Shown here: one piece after another, positions 56,394-64,000 of the stretch
Layout of the letters: the number at the start of each line of letters is the position of its first letter
How positions within the stretch are numbered: position 1 is the stretch's first letter
Assembly (NCBI GenBank): GCA_024644595.1
Contig: JAHEHL010000009.1
Coordinates: 1 to 64,000, forward strand
DNA length: 64,000 nucleotides
Reading direction: 5' to 3'
Source: Porticoccaceae bacterium
GTDB taxonomy: Bacteria; Pseudomonadota; Gammaproteobacteria; Pseudomonadales; Porticoccaceae
Program-made: the position numbers and the translations under genes
Notes under the pieces: generated by a model
What the model was told of the DNA's origin: nothing
What the model saw: the letters and a program-made list of their open reading frames with translations, nothing else
The model's database searches: none

Positions 56394-57617
56394 ATGAAAA
56401 TTTATCGAGTTGGCGGCGCTGTTCGCGACAAACTCCTCAATTACCCCAGTGATGAAGTCGATTGGCTGGTGGTCGGCGCAACGCCTGAAGAGATGATAGA
56501 GCTCGGTTATGTTCCAGTCGGCAACGATTTTCCGGTATTTATCAAACCGGATACCGGTGAAGAGTACGCCCTGGCACGAACCGAACGCAAATCCGGTCAC
56601 GGATATGCCGGGTTTACTTTTCATGCCGCCGCAGGTGTGAGTCTTGAAGACGATCTGGTGCGCCGTGACCTGACTATTAATGCAATGGCCGAAGATGACG
56701 ATGGCAATCTCTTCGACCCCCATAATGGCCGCAGTGATCTGAACAACAAACTGCTGCGCCATGTCTCTGACGCCTTTATCGAAGATCCACTGCGTGTGCT
56801 GCGAGTAGCTCGGTTTGCTGCACGCTATCATCACCTCGGCTTTACCATCGCTTCGGAAACCCTGGAGCTGATGACGACTATTTCACAAAGCGGCGAGCTC
56901 GATCACCTGGTGGCAGAGCGCGTATGGAAAGAGACCGAACGCGCTCTGGGTGAACGCTCACCGGATATTTTTATTCAAACACTGAGACAGTGCGACGCGT
57001 TAAAGATATTGTTCCCGGAAGTGGAAAAACTATTTGGCGTGCCTCAGCGCGCCGACTACCACCCAGAAATTGATACCGGCATCCATACGCTGATGGCACT
57101 GCAACAATCAGCGCGACTCTCTGACCGCAGCGCTATTCGCTTTGCTGTCCTGGTTCACGACCTCGGCAAAGGCATCACCCCCGATCACGTGCTACCCAGC
57201 CATCGCGGCCATGAAGAGCGCGGCGTGGCACTGGTCAATAATATCTGCGATCGCCTCAAAGTACCCAATGATGTGCGTCAACTGGCACTCGCGGTCACCG
57301 AGTACCATCTGATGTGCCACAAAGCGCAGCAACTGAAGCCTGAAACCATTGTCAATCTGTTGAAAGGCATAGGTGCACTCAAGTCGCGCGCTAAACTGGA
57401 AGACTTTATCCTCTGTTGTGAAGCCGATGCCCGTGGCAGAACCGGCTTTGAAGAGCGCGACTACCCCTCCTCCGACTACCTCCGCCAAGCGCTAGAGTTG
57501 ATTACCGATGTCGGCGTCGCCGATCTGGTGGAGGCTGGAATTGATGGCGCGGAAATTGGTCGGCAATTACATCTGCGTCGTAGTGCTCGTATCGCAGAAC
57601 TTAAACAACACTATTAG
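56394..57617 (+). CDS. cca: Multifunctional CCA tRNA nucleotidyltransferase
   Basis: A 407-residue class II nucleotidyltransferase that builds and repairs the tRNA CCA end. The N-terminal NTP domain has YRVGGAVRDKLLNYPSDEVDWLVVG with the catalytic DxD, and LVRRDLTINAMAEDDDGNLFDP. The template region has RVLRVARFAARYHHLGF. A C-terminal HD domain (FAVLVHDLGKGITP) gives phosphatase/phosphodiesterase activity, as in E. coli Cca. It is 11 bases before folM, so they probably share a transcript. Confidence 0.96.
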   Translation: MKIYRVGGAVRDKLLNYPSDEVDWLVVGATPEEMIELGYVPVGNDFPVFIKPDTGEEYALARTERKSGHGYAGFTFHAAAGVSLEDDLVRRDLTINAMAEDDDGNLFDPHNGRSDLNNKLLRHVSDAFIEDPLRVLRVARFAARYHHLGFTIASETLELMTTISQSGELDHLVAERVWKETERALGERSPDIFIQTLRQCDALKILFPEVEKLFGVPQRADYHPEIDTGIHTLMALQQSARLSDRSAIRFAVLVHDLGKGITPDHVLPSHRGHEERGVALVNNICDRLKVPNDVRQLALAVTEYHLMCHKAQQLKPETIVNLLKGIGALKSRAKLEDFILCCEADARGRTGFEERDYPSSDYLRQALELITDVGVADLVEAGIDGAEIGRQLHLRRSARIAELKQHY

Positions 57618-57628
57618 GCCATTCAGAC

Positions 57629-58378
57629 ATGACCACAAGCCTCCAACCAGCACCCGTCGTCCTGATTACCGGCGCGGCACGACGCATCGGTGCCGTCACT
57701 GCCGAGCTGTTCCACAACGCCGGCTATACCGTGATTATTCATTACAATCGATCGGCAGCCGAGGCCGACCGCCTGTGTGAGGGTTTTAATCGCCAGCGTT
57801 CGGATAGCTGCCTGTTGGTGCAGGCCGACCTCAACGATATGGCTGGGCTGGATAAAATTGTTGCGCTGGTCAGCTCTGTCGGGCGTCTGGACATCCTGAT
57901 TAACAATGCCTCGAGCTTCTATCCAACACCCCTAGAAAAGTGCAATAACGAGCAGTGGGATGATCTGATCAACAGTAATTTGAAAGGGCCATTTTTTCTC
58001 GCCCAACGACTGGCAGGCCAGTTGATAAATACCCGCGGTGCGGTGATCAATATCTCTGATATGCATGCCCGACAGGCTCTCCGAAACCATCCGATTTATT
58101 CCATTGCCAAAGCCGGCAATATCGCCATGACCAAGTCACTGGCGCTGGAATTGGCCCCCCATGTGCGGGTCAACAGTGTGGCGCCCGGCGCCATTCTATG
58201 GCCCGAACATGAAGAAGATGATATTGCGAAACAGAATTCGGTTCTCGGCAAGGTACCGATGGGCCGCCTCGGCAATGAAATGGATATTGCCGCGACAGCC
58301 TTTTTTCTTGCGGTTCATGCCAGCTATATGACCGGCCAGACTGTTGCCGTAGATGGCGGCAGTTCAAACTGTCTCTAG
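57629..58378 (+). CDS. folM: Pteridine reductase-like SDR (FolM/PTR1 type)
   Basis: A 249-residue short-chain reductase. The nucleotide motif is VLITGAARRIGAVTAELFHNAG (only parts shown in conservation: TGxxxRIG, as in pteridine reductases). NNASSFYPTP and the catalytic Tyr/Lys in HPIYSIAKAGNIAMTKS are present, and ALELAPHVRVNSVAPGAILWP is typical of the group. It reduces dihydrobiopterin or dihydrofolate-type pterins. folK and folB, other pterin/folate genes, lie close by on the opposite strand. Confidence 0.9.
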   Translation: MTTSLQPAPVVLITGAARRIGAVTAELFHNAGYTVIIHYNRSAAEADRLCEGFNRQRSDSCLLVQADLNDMAGLDKIVALVSSVGRLDILINNASSFYPTPLEKCNNEQWDDLINSNLKGPFFLAQRLAGQLINTRGAVINISDMHARQALRNHPIYSIAKAGNIAMTKSLALELAPHVRVNSVAPGAILWPEHEEDDIAKQNSVLGKVPMGRLGNEMDIAATAFFLAVHASYMTGQTVAVDGGSSNCL

Positions 58379-58398
58379 TTCAGGGCTATCAACCAATC

Positions 58399-59073
58399 TT
58401 AACTGTGCACCGGCAACAGAGTAATTTCCACCCGGCGATTGAGCTGCTTGCCCTGCGCCGTGGTATTAGCCGCGATCGGTTGACGTTCGCCAAAGCCGAT
58501 TGTCTCCAGCCGATCAGCGAGTATTGAGCGCGAGATCAGGTAATCGGACACTGACTGCGCACGACGCTGCGATAACAACTGGTTAAAATCATCGTCACCA
58601 TCGCTGTCGGTATGTCCAGCGACCACTACCACTGTCTTGTTATATTCCTCCAACACCAATCCGACAGAATCAAGCACTGGATAGAAGCTGGCGCTAATAT
58701 CGGCACTGTTGGTCGCGAAGGTAATATTGCCGGGCATTATCAAATTGATATTGTCACCGACTCGCTCGACGCTGACACCGGAGCCGCGCAGCTGTTTGCG
58801 CAGCTTGGCCTCCTGGGCATCCATGTAATAACCGATCCCACCTCCAACCGCCGCACCACCGCCGGCAGCGGCCAAAATACGCTGATTGCGTTTGCGGCTG
58901 TCTTCATCTTTGTTGTCGAGATAGGCCAGCACTGCACCAACACCCGCACCAATGCTGGCACCGACTGCGGTTTTGGATGCCTTCTGCTCACCGGTGTAGG
59001 GATCAAAGGTTGTGCAAGAGGAAAGTGTGACTATTACCGTGACTAAAAAAAGACTGATAGAGAATCTGTTCAT
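58399..59073 (-). CDS. OmpA-family lipoprotein with a glycine-zipper region
   Basis: A 224-residue outer-membrane lipoprotein. The signal peptide ends in a lipobox (VTLSSC). Next is a Gly/Ala-rich zipper (VGASIGAGVGAVLAYL; AAAGGGAAVGGGIGYYMD) with a basic/acidic turn between the two helices. The C-terminal OmpA domain (about 100-222) has the peptidoglycan-binding GHTDSDGDDDFNQLLSQRRAQSV and the ending LNRRVEITLLPV. It should tie the outer membrane to the cell wall. I start at MNRFSISLFL (59071-59073); the longer reading is less likely. Confidence 0.9.
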   Translation of the reverse strand: MNRFSISLFLVTVIVTLSSCTTFDPYTGEQKASKTAVGASIGAGVGAVLAYLDNKDEDSRKRNQRILAAAGGGAAVGGGIGYYMDAQEAKLRKQLRGSGVSVERVGDNINLIMPGNITFATNSADISASFYPVLDSVGLVLEEYNKTVVVVAGHTDSDGDDDFNQLLSQRRAQSVSDYLISRSILADRLETIGFGERQPIAANTTAQGKQLNRRVEITLLPVHS

Positions 59074-59206
59074 GGTTACTCCTTTAACATTATCAATACC
59101 GTTGGGCATCATTGCCTCAAATAGCCACCCAACAGGGGTCGCCGGAGTCAGTATAGTGTCTGAAACTACAAGCGGTTTAACGAATCTCTAATCAGAGAGC
59201 TGAGTC

Positions 59207-59722
59207 TCAGTCTCCGCGAGTGATATTACTGCCGCGCCAGATAAACTCGATCGGCCAGAGTTTCTGTTTGACCTTGTCGAAGGCATCCCAGTGCTGCTGA
59301 TAGCTGAGCCCGGTTTGCGGATGGCACGCGGCAGGAGCAATCTCGGCAAGCGGCAACAGCACAAAGGCATTTTTCAAGATCTCATCCCGCGGTATCTGAA
59401 TACCATCCATTACCCCTACGTTGCTATCAACAGTCAAAATGTCAATATCAAGGCTTCGTGAGCCATATTTTGGTGCTGTGCGATCACGACCATGCTGATC
59501 TTCTATGCCCTTGAGCATTTTTGACAATTCACCGACCGCCAGCGACGAGCGAACACCGACCACCAGATTGTAGAAACTGTCTCCCTCAAAGCCGACCGCC
59601 TCACTCTCGTAGACAGACGAAATAATCAGTTCACCAAACGCTTCATTCAAAGCATCCAACGCCGTGCCGATATGGTACTTGCGATCAATATTGCTACCGA
59701 GACTGAGGTAAATAAGTGCCAT
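59207..59722 (-). CDS. folK: 6-hydroxymethyl-7,8-dihydropterin pyrophosphokinase
   Basis: A 171-residue HPPK of folate synthesis. The start YLSLGSNIDRKYHIG and the loop YGSRSLDIDILTVD (Asp pair for Mg-ATP) are diagnostic, with IPRDEILKNAFVLLPLAEIAP following. It has a normal size. The ATG overlaps the stop of folB (TGATG), so the pair is coupled; the unit is tsaD-folB-folK on the minus strand. Confidence 0.94.
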   Translation of the reverse strand: MALIYLSLGSNIDRKYHIGTALDALNEAFGELIISSVYESEAVGFEGDSFYNLVVGVRSSLAVGELSKMLKGIEDQHGRDRTAPKYGSRSLDIDILTVDSNVGVMDGIQIPRDEILKNAFVLLPLAEIAPAACHPQTGLSYQQHWDAFDKVKQKLWPIEFIWRGSNITRGD

Positions 59723-60078
59723 CAGGGTTTTTCTCCACGCTCAATCAGAATGCCGACATCCTGGGAACCACGCAATGCACCGGGTTTGCTTACCCGCAAC
59801 CGCAACCAGGGTACCGAGAACTCATTGCGAACAATATTGGCAACCTCTTCCGCCATGCGCTCAACCAACAGAAACTCGCTCTCTTCGATAAACCGAATCA
59901 GTCGCTTGGCAATCGATTTATAATTCAGGGCGTACTGAATATCGTCGGTCTCTGCCGCTTGGCGAATATCATGAGCCATCTCGAGATCCAGGCTCACTGT
60001 TTGCTTGACCTCGCGCTCCCAATCGTAGATGCCGATAATAGTCTCGATGCGAAGGTCTCTTATGTACACAATATCCAT
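59722..60078 (-). CDS. folB: Dihydroneopterin aldolase
   Basis: A 118-residue aldolase that cleaves dihydroneopterin in folate synthesis. It has DIVYIRDLRIETIIGIYDWE, the conserved E and Y of the family in the start, and YKSIAKRLIRFIEESEFLLVERMAEEVA. I start at [10 protein letters not shown] (60076-60078). That start overlaps the stop of tsaD by one base (TGATG). A longer in-frame reading upstream overlaps tsaD and is not conserved. The FolX group of epimerases is related, but FolB is expected next to folK. Confidence 0.93.
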   Translation of the reverse strand: MDIVYIRDLRIETIIGIYDWEREVKQTVSLDLEMAHDIRQAAETDDIQYALNYKSIAKRLIRFIEESEFLLVERMAEEVANIVRNEFSVPWLRLRVSKPGALRGSQDVGILIERGEKP

Positions 60079-61118
60079 CAAACAATTTCCTGTAACGGTT
60101 TCAGTTGATCCAGCGGCCAACGTGGCGTCGCCGAAATCTCCAGATTATTTTTCTCACCTGCCAGCAATCTCTGACAGCCGGCATAGGCAATCATCGCACC
60201 ATTGTCAGTACAAAACTCATGGCGCGCATAAAAGACCTCGGCGCCCTCTTTGGCTAGCGCTTGCTCCAGCTTGTGCCGCAACCGGGTGTTAGCTGACACA
60301 CCGCCGGCAATCACCAGACGTTGCATAGCAGTCTGCTGCAGTGCACGGCGACACTTGATCACCAATGTATCGACCACCGCTTCCTGAAAACCGGCACAGA
60401 TATCCAGTGTGGTTTGCTCGTCGGGAAGGACATCATCACCACGGTGTTTTTCAATCAAATTGCGCGTGAAGGTCTTGAGCCCGGAAAAGCTGAAGTCAAG
60501 CCCTGGCCGATCTGTCATTGGCCGCGGGAACTCAAACCGTTCAATACAGCCGTGTTCGGCCATGGCTGCCAGTCGCGGCCCACCAGGATAGTCAAGATCA
60601 AGTAGCTTTGCGGTTTTATCAAACGCCTCACCGGCGGCATCATCAATTGACTCGCCGAGTAATGCATATTCGCCGATCGCCGTTACCGCAACCAGTTGAG
60701 TGTGGCCGCCAGAAACCAGCAGTGCCACAAAGGGAAATGCTGGTGGATTGTCTTCCAGCATCGGCGCCAATAGATGGCCTTCCATATGATGTACGCCCAA
60801 CACCGGAATGTTCAGCGCATAGCCCATTGCGGTGGCTGCACCACCACCCACCATCAGCGCACCCATCAAACCAGGGCCAGAGGTATAGGCGATGGCATCG
60901 AGATCGCCTCTCTCCACCTCAGCATCGGCGAGGACTTTTTCCAGCATCGGCAGAATTTTGCGCACATGATCTCGTGATGCCAGCTCAGGCACCACACCAC
61001 CATACTCGGCGTGCAGCTTTACCTGCGAATAGAGATTGTGCGCCAGCAAGCCACGATCGCTGTCATAGACAGCCACCCCGGTCTCATCGCAGGACGTTTC
61101 AACACCAAGCACAAGCAT
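60078..61118 (-). CDS. tsaD: tRNA N6-adenosine threonylcarbamoyltransferase
   Basis: A 346-residue Kae1/TsaD ATPase that makes t6A37 in tRNA with TsaB, TsaC and TsaE. The start [18 protein letters not shown], the metal motif [11 protein letters not shown], the loop [11 protein letters not shown] and [12 protein letters not shown] are all present. It is the first gene of the tsaD-folB-folK unit and is divergent from rpsU, the common arrangement in this class. Confidence 0.97.
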   Translation of the reverse strand: MLVLGVETSCDETGVAVYDSDRGLLAHNLYSQVKLHAEYGGVVPELASRDHVRKILPMLEKVLADAEVERGDLDAIAYTSGPGLMGALMVGGGAATAMGYALNIPVLGVHHMEGHLLAPMLEDNPPAFPFVALLVSGGHTQLVAVTAIGEYALLGESIDDAAGEAFDKTAKLLDLDYPGGPRLAAMAEHGCIERFEFPRPMTDRPGLDFSFSGLKTFTRNLIEKHRGDDVLPDEQTTLDICAGFQEAVVDTLVIKCRRALQQTAMQRLVIAGGVSANTRLRHKLEQALAKEGAEVFYARHEFCTDNGAMIAYAGCQRLLAGEKNNLEISATPRWPLDQLKPLQEIV

Positions 61119-61267
61119 TTGAATAAGGCCTTACAGCACTATTTTATTGGACGCGCCAGAGAGCTCTGTGCCACTGGCATAAAGCCGTAACTGTACCCCC
61201 TCTGTCGCGCTCTGTGAACCGGTAGTTTGAAGGGCCTGTAAAGCGCCCGAAATGTCGCCGAAAAAAC

Positions 61268-61295
61268 TTTGCATCAAAACAGGGAAATGTATAGA
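61268..61295 (+). promoter_or_regulatory. Candidate sigma-70 promoter for rpsU
   Basis: TTTGCA (61268-61273) and TATAGA (61290-61295) are separated by 16 bases, a fair match to -35 and -10 elements. They lie about 80 bases before the rpsU start, in the 259-base divergent region shared with tsaD. No experimental support is visible. Confidence 0.5.
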
Positions 61296-61377
61296 CTACG
61301 CGCCCTTAAAGAGACAGCTAACTGAAGTGTTAGCGATAATTCACAGTACAGACGTGTTTACACAGGATTATTTATAG

Positions 61378-61593
61378 ATGCCAAGCGTTCGACTTAAAGA
61401 AAACGAGCCCTTTGACGTAGCACTACGTCGTTTCAAACGTTCTTGCGAAAAAGCCGGTATCCTGGCTAAAGTTCGCAGCTGCGAGTTCTATGAGAAGCCC
61501 ACGTGGGAACGCAAGCGTAAAGCGGCTGCCGCTGTTAAGCGCAACCAGAAGAAAGTCTCTCGCGAATCTCGCAAGTTTACTCGACTCTATTGA
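61378..61593 (+). CDS. rpsU: 30S ribosomal protein S21
   Basis: A 71-residue basic ribosomal protein. It has [24 protein letters not shown] and the C-terminal arginine-rich RNA-binding tail [19 protein letters not shown]21 helps mRNA binding and start selection. It heads the macromolecular-synthesis unit with yqeY and dnaG. A hairpin terminator follows it within about 40 bases and would lower expression of the downstream genes. Confidence 0.98.
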   Translation: MPSVRLKENEPFDVALRRFKRSCEKAGILAKVRSCEFYEKPTWERKRKAAAAVKRNQKKVSRESRKFTRLY

Positions 61594-61633
61594 TTCCGAC
61601 CTTAAAGGTCAGACCCAAAGAGTTGTAGCAAAG

Positions 61634-61660
61634 AGCGCCTGAATGGCGCTTTTTGTGTTT
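61634..61660 (+). terminator. Terminator-like hairpin between rpsU and yqeY
   Basis: AGCGCC (61634-61639) pairs with GGCGCT (61645-61650) around a five-base loop, followed by TTTTGTGTTT. It should attenuate transcription between the highly expressed rpsU and the downstream genes, as is known for the rpsU-dnaG-rpoD operon of E. coli. Confidence 0.85.
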
Positions 61661-61695
61661 CTGGAATTCAAAAAACTAATCCAAGGAGTATTGAT

Positions 61696-62142
61696 ATGTC
61701 GATGAAGTCACAGCTTACCGATGCTATGAAAGAGGCCATGCGGGCCAAAAATAAAGAGCGCCTGGGTGCCATTCGCCTGATCCTCGCCGAAATCAAGCGC
61801 ATCGAAGTGGATGAGCGAATCGAAATCGATGATGCACGGGTTCTCACCGTTCTCGACAAAATGGTCAAACAGCGCCGCGACTCTATTACCCAGTATGAAT
61901 CCGCGGGACGTCAAGAACTCGCCGATATTGAAATCGCCGAGATCAATGTGATTCAAGATTTCCTGCCCACCGCTCTCACTGAAAAAGAAATCAATCAGCT
62001 GGTGCAGACCGCTATCAGCGAAACCGGCGCATCCTCGATGGCCGACATGGGCAAGGTGATGGGTATTCTGCGACCACAGCTCCAGGGTCGTGCAGACACA
62101 GGCGCCGTAAGCGGTCTGGTTAAAGCCGCTCTCAACAGTTAA
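61696..62142 (+). CDS. GatB/YqeY-domain protein
   Basis: A 148-residue protein of the GatB/YqeY family. It shows LTDAMKEAMRAKNKERLGAI, the conserved VLDKMVKQRRDSITQYESAGR and FLPTALTEKEINQLV. The C-terminal MADMGKVMGILRPQLQGRAD resembles the tRNA-binding tail domain of GatB. The function of stand-alone YqeY is not firmly known. Its position between rpsU and dnaG is common in gammaproteobacteria. Confidence 0.94.
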   Translation: MSMKSQLTDAMKEAMRAKNKERLGAIRLILAEIKRIEVDERIEIDDARVLTVLDKMVKQRRDSITQYESAGRQELADIEIAEINVIQDFLPTALTEKEINQLVQTAISETGASSMADMGKVMGILRPQLQGRADTGAVSGLVKAALNS

Positions 62143-62208
62143 TCACGTTTATTTCCCGGCTGAAGGCGTTACACTAGTGCGCTTGGATGAGAGAAACGTG
62201 TAACGCCA

Positions 62209-64000
62209 ATGGCCGGACGAATACCACAAACCTTTATTGATGATCTGCTTGATCGCGTCGACATTGTCGATGTAATCAACGGTCGTGTGCAGCTAAAAAA
62301 AGCGGGTAAAAACTACAAAGCCTGCTGCCCGTTCCACGAAGAGAAAAGTCCCTCTTTTACCGTCGCCCAAGATAAACAATTTTACTACTGCTTTGGCTGT
62401 GGCGCCGGCGGCAATGCCCTCGGCTTTGTGATGGAATTCGACCGCCTTGATTTTCTGCCAGCGGTCGAGCTGCTGGCACGCAATGCCGGCCTCGAAATTC
62501 CCCGCGAAGCCGTTCAAGACGCTCAGATCAGCAAACAGAAAGACAGCCTGTACTCGGTCTTGTCGGAATCCGATCGCTATTTTCGCCAGCAACTGCGCCA
62601 GCATCAGGCCGCCGCCAGCGCCGTCGACTACCTCAAAGGGCGCGGACTCAGCGGACAGGTCGCAGCGCAGTACGGTGTCGGCTATGCACCGCCGGGCTGG
62701 GATAATTTATTAAAAGCCGTCGGTACTGACCAACAGCGCATCGGCTTGCTCGACGAGTCGGGCATGTTGGTCAGCAAACCAGAAGAGAAAAAACAGTACG
62801 ATCGCTTCCGTCATCGCATCACCTTTCCGATCCGAGACCAGCGCGGCCGCACTGTCGGCTTTGGCGGACGTGTTCTCGACGACAGCACACCGAAATATCT
62901 CAACTCTCCAGAGACACCCGTTTTTTCCAAGGGCCGAGAACTTTACGGGCTCTATGAAGCACGTCAGAAGCTCAAGGAAATTCCCTGCCTGATTATGGTA
63001 GAGGGCTATATGGATGTGATCGCCCTTGCACAGTTTAATATTAATAACGCCGTGGCCACGCTCGGTACCGCCTTGACTGAAAGTCATCTACAAAAAATCT
63101 TCCGCTACACCTCGGAAATTGTTTTCTGCTTTGACGGCGACAATGCCGGCCGCAAGGCCGCTGCGCGAGCACTGGACACCGCACTCCCGGAAATGCGTGA
63201 CGGCGTCTCGGCAAAGTTTCTGTTTTTGCCCGACGGCGAAGATCCTGACACGATGGTACGCAAGCTCGGCAAGCAGGCATTTCTTGAGCAGGTAGAGAAG
63301 GCTCAACCACTCTCGGAATTTCTGTTCGAACAGATGAGCGACGGTGTCGACGCAAGCACCGCGGATGGCAAAGCACGCCTGAGCAAAATCTGTGCGCCAC
63401 AGATCAACCGCATCCCTCAGGGTGTATTCCGCCAGCTGATGCTCGAGGAGTTATCCCGCCGTACCGGCATCTCCGCGGACAATCTACGTGACTATGTTGC
63501 AACTCACAAACCGCCCCAGCAGTACGCCAGCGACACCCACGCCACGCCCACACCGCCCGTCTACAACGAGCCTGAAGCGGCAGAGATCTATGGCGGCGTG
63601 GACTACCAACCCTACCCCGACAGCGTCGCAGCACGAACTAAAAAAATGCGCCTGTCACCGGTAAAATTTCTCACAGCCCTGTTAATCAACCACCCCGCGA
63701 TGGCCGAGTATGTCGAGGATGCCGAGCTTCTTCGCGTCTCAGCCGACCCTGATATGGCACTGTTTCTGAAGCTACTGGCACTCATAAATAACGACTCCGC
63801 CTGCACTAAAACCTCGCATATTTTTGCACGCTGGCAGGCAACCTACCCGGATCAGCAGGAACTGCAGCAATTGAAGTCCCTGGCGGGAAGCGAGCTTCAC
63901 CACCCCCCCAAGGGTACCGGCCGCGATGACGACCAAGAGTTTGCCGATACCCTGGCACATGTAATTCGGGACGCGTTTGAAGCACTCCCGGGTGAGCGCA
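62209..64000 (+). CDS. dnaG: DNA primase, partial (runs off the right edge)
   Basis: The first 597 residues of primase, open to the window end. The start is MAGRIPQTFIDDLLDRVDIV. The zinc finger has Cys/His ligands in CCPFHEEKSPSF and YYCFGCGAGGNA. The TOPRIM core has LIMVEGYMDVIALAQF and VFCFDGDNAGRKAA, with the RNA polymerase basic patch before it. The DnaB-binding C-terminal domain begins near residue 480. It is the last gene here; rpoD is expected beyond the edge. Confidence 0.97.
   Translation, partial: MAGRIPQTFIDDLLDRVDIVDVINGRVQLKKAGKNYKACCPFHEEKSPSFTVAQDKQFYYCFGCGAGGNALGFVMEFDRLDFLPAVELLARNAGLEIPREAVQDAQISKQKDSLYSVLSESDRYFRQQLRQHQAAASAVDYLKGRGLSGQVAAQYGVGYAPPGWDNLLKAVGTDQQRIGLLDESGMLVSKPEEKKQYDRFRHRITFPIRDQRGRTVGFGGRVLDDSTPKYLNSPETPVFSKGRELYGLYEARQKLKEIPCLIMVEGYMDVIALAQFNINNAVATLGTALTESHLQKIFRYTSEIVFCFDGDNAGRKAAARALDTALPEMRDGVSAKFLFLPDGEDPDTMVRKLGKQAFLEQVEKAQPLSEFLFEQMSDGVDASTADGKARLSKICAPQINRIPQGVFRQLMLEELSRRTGISADNLRDYVATHKPPQQYASDTHATPTPPVYNEPEAAEIYGGVDYQPYPDSVAARTKKMRLSPVKFLTALLINHPAMAEYVEDAELLRVSADPDMALFLKLLALINNDSACTKTSHIFARWQATYPDQQELQQLKSLAGSELHHPPKGTGRDDDQEFADTLAHVIRDAFEALPGER

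Overview
The window looks like the chromosome of a marine-type, aerobic gammaproteobacterium related to the pseudomonads and Cellvibrionales. The reasons are a pseudomonad-like block gyrA-pheA-tyrA/aroA-cmk-rpsA-ihfB with a fused TyrA-AroA, an ubiG-mupP-yciK block with a MupP-type phosphatase, a complete System I cytochrome c maturation operon, an ANR/FNR regulator, and several TonB-dependent receptors. The family-level placement is inference. Base composition looks moderate and even. Nearly every gene is an ordinary housekeeping gene. The accessory parts are the left edge and about 20.1-31.4 kb.

Layout. 1-3.75 kb: a FecI/FecR-type iron or nutrient signalling locus (ECF sigma, FecR anti-sigma, STN-type TonB receptor). 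The receptor is cut by the end of an IS3-family insertion sequence lying across the left edge. 4-13 kb (minus strand): ihfB, rpsA, cmk, tyrA-aroA, pheA, gyrA. 13.2-16.8 kb (plus): mtaD, ubiG, mupP, yciK. 16.8-20.1 kb (minus): rluB, scpB, scpA, a YciO/Sua5-like gene. 20.1-31.4 kb (minus): a tightly spaced six-gene cluster. In transcription order it holds a ThDP enzyme, two short citrate-synthase-like proteins, a TonB-dependent receptor, a periplasmic ABC_sub_bind-type protein (apparently starting at ATA), and a 1525-residue BarA-like hybrid kinase fused to REC-GGDEF-EAL. This is my candidate for an undescribed system: outer-membrane uptake or sensing coupled to c-di-GMP and to an unusual carboxylic or acyl-CoA chemistry.

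31.7-36.9 kb (plus): VC0807-type membrane protein, YciI, SH3-domain protein, cyclophilin, pdxJ, a DUF2520/Rossmann protein, a TrmH-type methyltransferase. 36.9-45.6 kb (minus): MFS transporter, two unknown small proteins, ligA, zipA, smc. 45.8-52.9 kb (minus): ccmABCDEFGHI in full. 53-56.2 kb: a PA3496-like acidic small protein, a 20-bp tandem repeat array, exported msrA, a tandem universal stress protein and fnr/anr, with an FNR-like site between the last two. 56.4-61.1 kb: cca, folM, an OmpA-family lipoprotein, and folK-folB-tsaD. 61.4-64 kb: the macromolecular-synthesis operon rpsU-yqeY-dnaG, with dnaG running off the right edge.

No rRNA, tRNA or CRISPR array was found. The gene calls rest on reading conserved motifs in the translated sequence; no database search was possible.
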